Assembly (NCBI RefSeq): GCF_026151205.1
Contig: NW_026971963.1
Location: forward strand, 1-12,898
DNA from: Bolinopsis microptera
Taxonomy: Eukaryota; Ctenophora; Tentaculata; Lobata; Bolinopsidae
DNA length: 12,898 bases
Direction of reading: 5' to 3'
This document shows, one piece after another, positions 1-9,375 of this stretch; within the stretch, counting starts at the first letter, position 1, and each line of letters starts with the position of its first letter. The notes beneath the pieces were generated by a model. That model worked only from the letters and a program-made list of their open reading frames with translations. It ran no database searches and was not told the origin of the DNA. A program made the translations under genes and the position numbers.

Positions 1-276
1 GTGGGGGTTTATAAAGTAATTATGCGACTATGGGGTGAATATATCCAGTACACCGTCTCGCACAATTTGCAACGTTAATAGTAATATTTATATAATGTAC
101 TAGAAAGCCCGTGGTAAAAGGGGACGAAGCTAGTAGTATTCTTTGAAAATAAAGTTTTAATCGCATCAAAAAAATAATCCATCTCAACCGAAGATACAGC
201 CGATTTAAATATAAACACTTTTAAAAACACAACGTATTACCACAAAACCGATCAAAATGACGTTTTTAAAACAATC

Positions 277-287
277 TTTGCACGTGC
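277..287. promoter_or_regulatory. CACGTG (E-box-like) site in the context TTTGCACGTGC
   Basis: CACGTG at 281-286 lies inside the 8-bp palindrome GCACGTGC. CACGTG is the core bound by many bHLH and bHLH-zip factors in eukaryotes. The same context TTTGCACGTG recurs at 360-369 and 11908-11917. No promoter or transcript is visible nearby, so a regulatory role is only a possibility. Confidence 0.2.
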
Positions 288-359
288 ATGTGGGCATTAA
301 AAAACAACCGTTGCTATGGAACCTTTTGGTTGTTTACCTAAATCCTATTTCTCGCCTAA

Positions 360-369
360 TTTGCACGTG
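360..369. promoter_or_regulatory. Second CACGTG site, context TTTGCACGTG
   Basis: CACGTG at 364-369 sits 83 bp downstream of the first site and shares ten bases with it (TTTGCACGTG). A pair of identical sites at this distance is more than one would expect by chance in AT-rich DNA, but no gene start is visible and function is unproven. Confidence 0.2.
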
Positions 370-545
370 GGGCGGTCGTACGTACAGAATTCACTGAATT
401 ATAGTAGGAGATAACTACAGTTTCAATACTCCATTACTCGTTGGGTCAGTGCTAACGTCAGATGCGATGGTTCGATAATCTTTATCAAATATCATCTATT
501 AACTTTAACTGCATCCCGCCGAAGCTTCATTGAACAAATGATGGA

Positions 546-576
546 ATTATACATCTGCGACCACAGTATGTATAAT
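546..576. repeat. Inverted repeat, 9-bp arms
   Basis: ATTATACAT at 546-554 pairs perfectly with ATGTATAAT at 568-576 across a 13-base spacer. CTG and CAG inside the spacer can extend the stem after a one-base bulge. The arms are AT-rich, so chance is a fair explanation. No role is apparent. Confidence 0.4.
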
Positions 577-910
577 AGATGTAATTTTTACTGATTCAGA
601 GAATAAATGTATTAATAACTATAATATGTAAACGCATATTTATATTGTGATTCGAAGTTTTTGTTTCAATGACAATGAATCTAAATTTGCCATTAATTCA
701 TCCGTAGATAATATTTACATGAATTGATTAGTATTCGCATAGCCATATCCTGAACATTAAACATGTTTGTCTAACCGACATCGTTGATTTTCATGATTTT
801 TGTCTGTAATTAAAAAAAAAGCTTAGGCATTTGAGAAACCCATTTTATTTGAATGTTTTTAGGAGGCCCTTATTACTACTACTAGCTAAAACAATTTTTT
901 TTAGAATCGA

Positions 911-923
911 GCTAGAACGGCAC
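911..923 (+). repeat. GCTAGAACGGCAC, dispersed copy of the motif at 977
   Basis: This 13-mer matches 977-988 (GCTAGACGGCAC) except for one extra A. It lies 66 bp upstream of the short tandem array that begins with that copy. Confidence 0.4.
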
Positions 924-976
924 CTTTCGTCGTGATGCAGTCGTCGTCCTTGCTTGACTTTGATCCTTGTTCTATA

Positions 977-1033
977 GCTAGACGGCACGGTTAAAGCTAA
1001 AAACGCTTCTACAGGCTAGAACGTATGGTAGAC
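977..1033 (+). repeat. Three degenerate 19-bp units beginning GCTA
   Basis: GCTA starts recur exactly 19 bp apart at 977, 996 and 1015. The first unit begins GCTAGACGG, the second GCTAAAAACG, the third GCTAGAACG. The units agree mainly over the first nine to ten bases and drift afterwards. This could be an old minisatellite or a coincidence of short motifs. No similar unit follows at 1034. Confidence 0.35.
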
Positions 1034-1093
1034 AAGATTCGTTAAATCATTAGGGATAACCCCTACCAGTAACCTGTAACATCCATCATATTT

Positions 1094-1111
1094 CGAGACT
1101 CAAGTGTCTCG
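1094..1111. repeat. Small hairpin CGAGAC / GTCTCG
   Basis: CGAGAC (1094-1099) pairs with GTCTCG (1106-1111) across a 6-base loop. It is followed 5 bases later by a longer hairpin at 1117-1148. TCTCGTAG ends both (1107-1114 and 1146-1153), making a short duplicated unit. Confidence 0.45.
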
Positions 1112-1116
1112 TAGGC

Positions 1117-1148
1117 AGATAGAGTCTTTGTTCACAGAGACTCTATCT
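1117..1148. repeat. Hairpin with 11-bp perfect stem
   Basis: AGATAGAGTCT (1117-1127) is perfectly complementary to AGACTCTATCT (1138-1148), with a 10-base loop. No U-run follows, so a bacterial-type terminator is not supported. An 11-bp perfect stem with mixed bases is unlikely to be mere low complexity. It may be a remnant of a foldback element. Confidence 0.55.
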
Positions 1149-1292
1149 CGTAGTCGATTAACGTGACGCGGAATTTACGTGCCGTTTAGCTGTTTATAAC
1201 GGTCGTAGTATAAGCCTAATCCATACTTTTCAGCCTAACCTCATTGCTTTTGCGCCAGCGATTGTTTGGTACTTCAATGTTATTGTGGTTCA

Positions 1293-1322
1293 TTATTTGA
1301 TGAAAAGTTTCGAATCAAATAA
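1293..1322. repeat. Inverted repeat, 9-bp arms
   Basis: TTATTTGAT (1293-1301) pairs with ATCAAATAA (1314-1322) across a 12-base loop. It lies within about 150 bp of the point where sequence quality collapses. No function is suggested. Confidence 0.4.
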
Positions 1323-1375
1323 CGAGGATTGATCTAAGTTAAAGCTTGATTAATAGCGATTGATCTTCAACAGAC

Positions 1376-1439
1376 AAAGTAAAACAAAGCAAGTAACTGG
1401 TGAACATTATTTGCCTTTATATTTGCCTTGTTTTACTTT
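1376..1439. repeat. 17-bp inverted repeat at the entry to the abnormal zone
   Basis: AAAGTAAAACAAAGCAA (1376-1392) matches the reverse complement of 1423-1439 at 16 of 17 positions. The arms are separated by 30 bases. That spacer and the right arm also hold two direct copies of ATTTGCCTT (1409-1417 and 1421-1429). The right arm ends where runs of T begin to lengthen. It may be the terminal part of a small repeat element, or a structure that hinders a polymerase. Confidence 0.5.
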
Positions 1440-1642
1440 TTTTTGAGAGCCGGTGATGCTTCCTACTTTAACAGTAGTTTTCACTTATATAATGTTAAAA
1501 CTCACGCTCGGGACTTGTTTTTTTTTTATGCTATTTCGGGGTTTGTCAGAAACCACAATGGTGAGATTAAAAAACCTGCTGTTGAGGTACCCCCAGGCCC
1601 CTGGGAAAACCAAACCCCGCTGGAGGGGTGAGGAAAAAGGGT

Positions 1643-1709
1643 GAGGAAAAAAAGGGGAGGAAGGGGGGAGGAGAAAAGAGGAGGAGGGAAAAAAGGGGAG
1701 AAGGGGGGG
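1643..1709 (+). repeat. 67-base pure purine tract
   Basis: Every base from 1643 to 1709 is A or G on the given strand. Only T1629 and T1642 interrupt the purines back to 1622. The pattern mixes GAGG, GGGGA and AAAA blocks. Long homopurine stretches can form triplex (H-DNA) and are known to be poorly covered by some long-read chemistries. The exact base order is doubtful because it lies in the inflated block, but the one-strand purine bias itself probably reflects a real GA-rich microsatellite. Confidence 0.6.
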
Positions 1710-1849
1710 TTTTATACAGTTTGGGGCCCCCCCATAAAAAACGGAGGGGCAAACATGCTTTTTTTTAGTGTCCCGGAAAAGGGGCTTTATCCCCGGGGGG
1801 CCCCCCCTTCCCTGGTTCAAAGGTTTTAAAAAAAAACGGGGGCCCAAAC

Positions 1850-2050
1850 CCCCCGTAACACCCCCAGTCCCGGGGGGTACCATCACCGCCCCCCCTGGTA
1901 CCACACCAGTCCCCCCCCCGTGGTACCAAACCAACCAGTCAGTGGGGGACCATCACCCAAAATTCCCCCCCTGGTTTCCATCAAAACCAAAAATTCCCCG
2001 GGGGACCCTCAAACCAAAGGTTTTAAATGGGGACCCCTCACCATTTCCCC
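1850..2050 (+). repeat. Degenerate GGTACCA-type minisatellite (blurred)
   Basis: Units beginning GGTACCA or a close variant start near 1876, 1897, 1922, 1948 (GGACCATCACCC), 1972 (GGTTTCCATC) and 2001 (GGACCCTC). Each is followed by a C- or A-rich tail, with spacing of about 21 to 29 bases. Recurrent words are ACCATCACC, ACACCAGTCCC and CCAGTC. On the opposite strand this reads as a Gly/Val/Pro-rich frame, which is an effect of the repeat. Variable spacing is expected if homopolymers inside each unit are mis-sized. The true unit is probably about 20 to 22 bp. Confidence 0.45.
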
Positions 2051-2149
2051 GGGAAACCAACACCCTTTCCCATTTTAAACAACAATTTTTTTACGGAATT
2101 TTTTTCCCCTGAAAAACGTTTTTGGCCCCTTGGGGCCCCCCCCCTAGTA

Positions 2150-3060
2150 AATTTGGGGAAACAAAAAAGGAAATTTACCATAAAAATATTGTGGGGCCCC
2201 CGGGCTCTGGGGGAAAAATTTTTCCCAATTAATTTTTAATTGCAATTTCTTAAATTTATGGGGTTTTCATATGAAAAATTTCCTTTCCCCCTTTATCGTT
2301 TTTAAAATTTTTTATTGTAACACTCAAACCCAAATTTTTAAACACTTAAAAAAGTATAGGAAAATTTTTATAAAATAAAAATTTAAAAATATTAAAAATA
2401 GGGGTTAAAAAGAAATTTTGAATTTTAAACCCCCAAAAAATCAGGGAAAAACAAAAGAAAAATTTCTCCCCGGGGTTTTTAAGAAAAAATTAAAAATTTT
2501 TTTAAAAAACTGGGAAAAAAAAAATTCAAATTCTTTTTCCAAAATATTTCCCCTTTTTAGCCCTTTTCCATGGGGGCAAAATTTAAAAACCTTTAAAAAA
2601 GTTAAAAGGTTTTTGTTGGGGAAAACCCAAACCCCTTTTTCCCCAAAAATTTAAAAATCCGAAAAAAAAATAAAATAGGAAAAAATCTTTCTGGGAAAAA
2701 ATTTTAAAGCGGGGACCAATTTTAAAGGTTTTTATAATAAAAAAAAACAAGAGGTTTTTTGAAAAAAAAGAGGGTTTTCATATAAATTTCCCTACAATTT
2801 TTTTTCGAAAACCCTTAAGGGCGGGCCTCAAAATTAAACCACGTAGCCGCAAAAAAAACCCTAAAAAAAATTTTAGAAACCCCCGAAACTTTTTTTTTAC
2901 TGGGAAAAATGCCTCAATGGGGGCCTTTTCCAAAAACAGCAAAAGGAAAAAAAAAAAAAAAATTTTGGGCCCAAGGGGAAAAAAAGAATTTTAGTGCCCC
3001 TAATTAAAAATTTCCCCCAAAAGGGGTTTTTCAAAGAAAGGGGAAATTTTAAAAATAGGG
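2150..3060. other. AT-rich part of the inflated block; no gene
   Basis: Mainly alternating A and T runs with occasional CCCC or GGGG. Frames such as 2418-2654 are dominated by Lys, Phe, Pro and Asn and resemble nothing known. I see no repeat unit, splice-bounded exon or RNA gene that stands out. Confidence 0.6.
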
Positions 3061-6000
3061 TTTTAAAAAAAAAATTTTTTGACATTTAGGGCCCCCTTTT
3101 TAGGTTCCCAGACAAAACCCTTTTTGGGGTTTTTGAGTTTTAAGGGAAAGGGGTTTCCCGGGGGTGGGGCCCTAATGGCCCCGAATTTTTTTTCACATTT
3201 AATATCGTTAAAAATCAAAACCCGAAAAATTTTTCACTTTGTTTTAAAATTTGTTTTTGGGAAAAACCCCAAAATTTCAAATTTATGCCCCCAACCCGGG
3301 TTTAAAAGACCAAAATTTTTAAATTTTTTGCTTTTTGGGGGGCCCCGAAATGACAATTCAAATTACAAAAATTTTCCCCTTTTTAAAACCAAAAGAACCC
3401 GGGAAAAAGACAAAAGTTTTAAAACCGGAATTTTTTAATTAGGAAACCAACATAAAATCTCTTTTGAAATTTCCTTTTTATTTTGGCCCTTGGGCCCCCA
3501 TTTTTAAAAATTTAACATTGTTTAAAAATTTTTTGGTTTGGGGGTCACTGTAAAATTTGACCCCCAAACCCGTTTATCATTCACCGAAAAACAAACGAAA
3601 CCCTTAAAAAGTCCCGCCCCAACCCTAAATTTCCCAAAAAACCACCGAAAAATGGGCCCCCCGGGAAATCCATTCCCCTATCCCCCGCTTTTTGGGGACC
3701 CCCCCCGCCCGAAAAAACCCCAAAAAAGAAACTGGGCGGGTTTTTTTTCCCCGGAAGGAAAAGGGGATCCCAAAAAGGGGGAGTGGTTTTTTGGTTTAAA
3801 AGGGAGGTTTTTTTACGGGCCCCTCCCCGGAATTTGGCCCGGAAAGGAAAGAAATTTCCCGGGGAAATTTTTTATAAAGCGAGGAAAGATACCCCTCTCA
3901 AACGGTTTCCCCCCCCCTTCCCCTTTTGGGAAGCAAAAAAAAAAACTAGTCCCCCCCGCCCTTAAAAACCCCCTTAAAACAAAGGGGGGTTAAAAAAATA
4001 AAGCCCGCCGTCCCGGCCCGGTTTTGGTTTAAAAATTTTTGAAAGAATTTCCCCCCCCAAAGGGATTTTACTTTTAAAAAACAAAGGGAAAAAATTTTAA
4101 AAAGAAAGGAAAAAATGAAAATTTTTTCCCTTTTTAAAACCCCCCCCCAATTTTGGGTAAAAGACAATAAAGGGGGGCGGGCCCCCCGCGTAAAAAAAAT
4201 CCCCTGAAAAAAAAAAAAAGGAAAATAAAAAATCAAAAGTAAAGGGTTTTTTGGGGGGTTTCCTTTTAAAAATTTATTAAAAAATTTCCCTCCCCGTTCA
4301 CACCCATAAATTTTATTTTAATTTCCTGGAAAAAAACGTTCACTTTAAAAGTGGGCCAATTTGTATTTGGGGAAAATTCCCCTAAACCAAATTTTTTTTC
4401 CAGTTTTTCGATAAAAATTTTTTTCCCTTTTTGGGAAAAAGCCCCCTCCAAATTTTTTCGAAACGGAAAAAAATGACTACCAATTTTTCTTGGGAATTTA
4501 ATATTTTTGAAATACGTACTTTTTTTTAGCACTCCATTTCCCCCCCGAAACGGAACTCAAAAGCGCCCAAAATGGAACAGATAAGGGGTTTCAGGACGGA
4601 AAAATAACCCCCTTAAAATCGGGAGTGGGTTGACAAAAAAACCCCCTTTGGGGCCCTGTGGGGACTGCTGGGGAAAATTTCGGAAACCCGGCCTTTTAAA
4701 AAAAGAAAAAAAGGGAAATTTTGAAAAGTAAAATTTCCAAAAACCCGCCGAAAAGGCCCCCCCCTACTTTCCCTTTTTGGGCCCCCCCATTTTTCCCCGG
4801 CACTGGGTTTTTTTTCAAGGAAAAAAATTTTCCCTTTTCAGGTTTTAAATTCCAACGACCCCTTTGGGGGAAATCATGGGGTCCCCCGGGTTTAAAAGGG
4901 GGGGTTAAATGGGGGGGGGTTTTAATTTTTTTTTAAAAGCGATTTTAAATTTGGGAGTTTTTAAAATTAAAAGAAAGTGAAATATAAAGTAAACATGAAA
5001 AACAAAATATTTAGTATCCCTTTTTTTTAAGATTAACCCCCCAAAGGGCCCCCAAAATTCCAGGGATAATTGGCTAAAGAACCTAAAAGCTTAAAAAACG
5101 GAAAGAAAATACCCATCTCCCCAAAATTTTTCCTGCCCTTCCCCCCCCCCCAAAAAAAACCTTTTTTTCTCAACCCCCAAAGTAAAAAGGGTTTTTTTAT
5201 TTTTTTAGGTTGGAAAAAATATTTTAAAAAAATTTTCTTGGGGAATCTGTTTGAACACTTGAAAAAGTTGGGGCACCAACCTTTAAAAAAAACACTTTTG
5301 GTTTTCGCCCTAAACCTTTACAGTTTGAAAAAGGGAACCCCAAAGAAAAATTTCCCTTTCCCCCCCTTTTACTGGGGGCACACTCCTTTTTTTTTTAAAA
5401 AATTATTTTTTTCCCAAACTAACCAAGGAAAAATTTTTTTCCCCCTAAAATTTAAAAATTTGGGGCCCCCCGAGGGGGTTTTTTTAAAAGGGAAAACTGG
5501 TTTAATTGGGAACCCCTTTAAATGTGACCCCATATTTGGGTTTTTTATTTGACTGCAAATTTCTTAAACCCCCTTCCCTAAACCCCTCGTTTCTATTTTA
5601 TGAATGACAAAAGTAATTTTTTTAAAAACCCAAAAAAAGAAAAAAATACACCAAGGAAAATTTTTTCCCACTAGCTCCCCCGGAGGGGGAAAAAGAAAAA
5701 CGGAAACTACAAAGAACTTTCCCAAAACCGGGGGAAATTTCTGGGTTTTTTTAAAAGAAAAGGAAAATTAAAAAAAGTCCAAAAAAACCCTCCCCCTCGC
5801 CCCCCCAAAATTTTAATTTTTCCCCTAGTTTTCCCAAGGGGGGTTTGGGCCCTTTAAAAAGAAAAAAAAATAAAATTTTTTTTTTTTTTTTTCTTTCGGG
5901 AAAGATTTTTCCTTAATCCCAAAAAAATGGGTTTAAACAAAGTAAAACCCTTTTTTTTCTCAAAGGTTAAAAACGGTTTTTCCCCCCCAGCTTGGCAGGG

Positions 6001-6330
6001 TTTTTTAAATTGGGGGTTTTTTTTCCGTAAAAAATTGGGAAAAAATTTGGGTTTTCTTTTCCTTTTTTTTGCTGCCTCCCCCGCTGGGGAAACCCTAAAA
6101 ATTTTTATTTCCCTTCCCCCAAAAAAAAAGACGCGACCAGAAAAATCCTACTACTAAACCCGGAAAAACCACCCTTTGGCCCCCAGAAACTTGTAAAACT
6201 CCTGGAAAATTTCCCCCTTAACCCTTTATCAAAAAAGTTTTCCCCTTTTCAAACTTTGTAGAGAGGGATTTAAAATTAAAAAAAATTTAACCCCAAATTT
6301 CCCCAAAATGGGGCTTAATGGCCCAAAATT
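3061..6330. other. Mixed-composition part of the inflated block; no gene
   Basis: Blocks of C and G runs alternate with A and T runs. The longest frames (3538-3993, 151 residues; 5070-5552, 160 residues) carry the same Lys/Phe/Pro/Gly bias and no family motif. A 17-base T run lies at 5876-5892. Short islands of more ordinary base order occur near 4560-4640, 4966-5020 and 5550-5620, but none is long enough to identify. Confidence 0.6.
4966..5020. other. Small island of ordinary complexity inside the inflated block
   Basis: The bases here change more often than in the surroundings and are strongly AT-rich, resembling the flanks. This suggests that the underlying DNA is similar AT-rich genomic sequence seen with fewer errors. 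It is too short to assign. Confidence 0.3.
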
Positions 6331-7640
6331 TTTTTTAAAAAATTTAGGGGGTAAAATCTTCAAATTTTGGGAAAAAAATTTTAAAATTCAATTTAAACGG
6401 GGTTTTTTGTAAAAAGAATTTTTTAAAAGTTCCCCCCTTTTTTGAAAATCTAATTCTTAGTCCCCGATTAAAATTTGGTTTTTTTTGCTTTAAAAAAAAA
6501 ATTTTTAAGGGGGAACCCACATGCAAAAAAAGGGGAAATCTGAAAAATATTTTCCCAATTTTTGGGGGCCAAAAGTACTTTTTAGTCCCCTTTAGGGGAA
6601 AAAAAAGGGCAAAACTTTGGAAAATTTTTTTTTGGAAAAAATTTTAAGAAAATTTTTTGGAAAAAAAAAATGAAAATTTTTTTTTTTCCCAAAACTGGGG
6701 ATAAAAGGGTTTCAAAAATACCCTTTTAAGGGTTTTAAAAAAAAATCCTGGGGAAAAAAAAATTGGGTTAAAACCCCGCAGATAGAAACCCCCCTTCCCA
6801 AAAAACCCCTTTCTTTTATAAAACCCCGGTTTTTAAACTTTAAAATTAAATTTTTTTATAACTTTTTCCAGCCTAAATTTGGGTTTTTCCCTTTAGAAAA
6901 ACCACCCCCCCAGTTTAAAAAAAAAAAAAAATTTTTTTTTATTGTTTTAAAAAGGGTTTAAAAAAAAAATGGGGAAAAAAATTTTTTTAGATTACCCAAA
7001 ATTTTTTGTTTTCAATTTTTAATTTTTAAAAAATGGGAAAAATAAAACAATTTTACCATTTTTTTTAAAAAGTGTTTTTTTTTTTTACAAAATAAAAATA
7101 GAAATTTTTTAAAAAACAGTTTTAAAAATTTATATCCAAAACCCAAAATCAAAAACAGAATAACCAGTTTTTTGGGTGTTGGGCCCTCAATTTTTAATAT
7201 TGCTATTGGGTTTCCCAGAGATAAAAATCCCAATTACAATAGGGGCAATTTAAAAGAGCTTTTTAGGGGGGGGGGGAAATTTAAAGAAAAAGGGGTTAAA
7301 TTTTTTTTTTTTAATTTTGAAAAAAAAAATGTAATCCCTTTAAAAATTTAAAAAATTTCCAAAATAAATTTTTTAAAAATTTTTAAAAAACAAATTAAAA
7401 AAATGATCCCAGGGTTTTTTTTTCCCCAAAAGGCTTTTAAGGGGTCTAAAAATTTTTAAAGATAGGGGGGATGTTCCCCATGGTTAAACCTTTAACTCCA
7501 AATTTAAACAAATTAAAAATTTAAAAAACAAACTTTTTTAATACCCCTTTTTAAAAAATTAAAAAAAAAACGATAAAATTATTTAAAAACCCCTTTTTAT
7601 GATTTAAAAATTTTAAAAATTAAACGTTGTTTTATAAAGG
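6331..7640. other. Most AT-rich part of the inflated block; no gene
   Basis: Long A and T runs, for example 15 A followed by 9 T at 6917-6940, with few G or C. The frame on the minus strand at 7012-7233 is almost all Lys, Phe, Leu and Ile and looks membrane-like only because TTT and AAA codons dominate. Nothing else is supportable. Confidence 0.6.
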
Positions 7641-7728
7641 GCCCCCTGGAGTAAAAAACGTTTTTGGTGTAAAAAAGTCTCATTTTTTTTTTTCTTAAAA
7701 GACCCCGGGTTCCTTAAAGGCCCCGAAA

Positions 7729-7776
7729 TCCTCTTTTTCCCCATCTTTTTTTTTTCCTTCTTTTTTCCCCTCCTTT
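7729..7776 (+). repeat. Polypyrimidine tract
   Basis: Pyrimidines only from 7729 to 7776 except A7743, built of T and C blocks (CTCTTTTTCCCC, then TTTCCTTC and similar). It may be a TC-rich microsatellite or a blurred polypyrimidine tract. Exact length is unreliable. Confidence 0.4.
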
Positions 7777-9289
7777 GCCCCACGATCCCAGGAAAAAATT
7801 CCCCGTTTTTTACGGGCCCGTCCCCCTTTAAAACTGTTTTCGAACCCCGGGCCCCCCCGAGCCCCCCCTTTAACCAAAACAAAACGGGTAGGGAAACCCC
7901 ATTACTGGTTCCCCAAAAACCCCCCCCTATCCCCAAGGGGAAAACCCCTTTGGGCCCCCCATAAAAACCCCGGGGAAAAAAAAGGACTTCCCCCTCCTCT
8001 TTTGGGCCCCCCCATTTAAAAAAAACCGCAAACCCGGCCCGGGGATCGGGGTTTCTTTGGGGGTTAAAAATCCCCTCTTTTTTGCCCCTTCCCCCCCAAT
8101 GTGACCCAAGGGGCTTTAAAAAAAAAGGGGTTCCCCCTTTCCCCTACCGTGGGGTTTTTGGTTTTTTTCCTTTTTGGGGAAAAAGGCAAGTTTCCCCAAG
8201 GGGGCCTCCACAAACAAATTTTCCGGGGAACCCAAAGGTTTTCTTTTTTCCCAGCTTCAAAAGTCCCCCCAACCGTCAAAATGTCCTGGTTTTTTGATTA
8301 ACGGAAGACTTTTTTTTTGTTTTTCGTTTTTTTTGGGGGTCCCAAGATCCCCCTCCCCCTTTTCCCCAAAACCCCCCAAACTGTGATTACCCCCTCGTCA
8401 AGGTTTTAAAAAGAAACCAAAAACTCCCCTTTCCCGTTTTTTTCAAGAAAATTTCCCCTCCCCGAGTTTTTGGGGCCCCCAAAGGAAAAAAAACCGATGC
8501 AAAAAACCAAAAACGGGCCCCCCGCCTTTTTTTTCCTTTTTTCCTTTAGAGCTTTAAAACTTTTAGCCTTTAAATGGAATTTTGGTCCCCCCGAATTCCC
8601 CTTCCCTTTTTGGATGGAAAACCTTTTTGTTTTTTGGAAACCCCCATTTTAAAAACAGAAATTCCCTTATTTTTGAAATAAGGGGTAGAAATTTTCTTTT
8701 TTTTTTTTCAAGGGCTTTCCCCAAAAAATTTTTCTTAAAATGGGATTCTTCTGGCTGTTAACCTTCCCCCCTTTTAAATGACTTTTAAAATTTCCAAAAG
8801 GGCCCGGGGGAAATCTAAAGTCTTTTTTTTTTTTGTGGGGGGGGGTTTATATTTTCCTGTGGTTTTTCAAAAAGAAAAATCGACCAAAAAATTTTGTGCC
8901 ATTTGATAAAAGACGGGGGGGCCCTTTTGGTGCCCGTTTTTTTCCCCGTTCATTTGGGGGGAGGTGGGGTTTTTTTTGGGGGACTTTCCTTTTGGGAATT
9001 TGTTCCAAATTTGGGAATAAAAATTTGGGGGGCCCTTTGGGTTGGGTTTATTTCTTCCCCTAAAGATTTCCCTTTTTTTAAAGGAAACCCTTTGGGTTTT
9101 TGGGGGGAAAGAAAAGGTGGGTTTTCCCAGGGTTTGGGGGATGTCGAATTTGGGAAAAACTTTTTACTTTTCCTCCCCGATTTTTTAAAGAGAACCCGAG
9201 GGAAAAGCCTCTTTGGGGCCCTTTTCCTTTTGCGTCCCAACTCTTTTAAGGATTGCCCCCGGGGGTCCCGGGGGGTTTCCAAACAAAGG

Positions 9290-9375
9290 GTTTTTAAATA
9301 CGTTACAAAGCCCCGGCCCGGGGCTGAAGGAACACAACATCCATTCTAGGAATTTTAAAACCTTCATTTCCAGGG
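9290..9375. other. Island of nearly ordinary sequence inside the inflated block
   Basis: From about 9297 to 9370 run lengths drop and the base order looks natural, for example CTGAAGGAACACAACATCC at 9324-9342. Frames on both strands cross it (plus to 9349, minus 9185-9367), but I recognise no conserved protein in either. It is the best place in the block to try matching to corrected reads. Confidence 0.3.

Larger units (their letters stand above)
1..1375. other. Normal-complexity AT-rich flank without a recognisable gene
   Basis: No open frame of useful length occurs on either strand, and I recognise no tRNA, rRNA or protein motif. Base order is ordinary: the sample line 421-480 breaks into 48 runs in 60 bases. 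The stretch is AT-rich, with small inverted and direct repeats (listed separately) and two CACGTG sites. It reads as intergenic or intronic eukaryotic DNA. A short exon or a regulatory element could be hidden here and I could not see it without comparison to a relative or to transcripts. Confidence 0.6.

Noticed and set aside
1050-1064. TAGGGATAAC, resembling the first half of the I-SceI homing-endonuclease site
   Set aside because: Only ten bases match, the second half differs, and there is no intron or endonuclease gene nearby.
1117-1148. Rho-independent terminator
   Set aside because: The stem is strong but no T-run follows on either strand, and the window looks eukaryotic.
1485-1934. 149-residue Gly/Val/Pro-rich minus frame
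   Set aside because: Its repetitive N-terminal part is the reverse strand of the blurred GGTACCA minisatellite and the middle is the purine tract. It is not a structural protein.
3538-3993. 151-residue open frame on the plus strand
   Set aside because: Same homopolymer-codon bias, Pro/Gly/Lys/Phe-rich, with a second overlapping frame (3783-3965). It is an artefact of composition.
5070-5552. 160-residue open frame on the plus strand
   Set aside because: 92 of 160 residues by my count are Lys, Phe, Pro or Gly, the products of homopolymer codons. It lies in the inflated block and shows no family motif.
8894-9349. 151-residue plus frame overlapped by a 110-residue minus frame (8950-9282)
   Set aside because: Long overlapping frames on opposite strands reflect depletion of stop codons in run-rich sequence. 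Neither product is recognisable.
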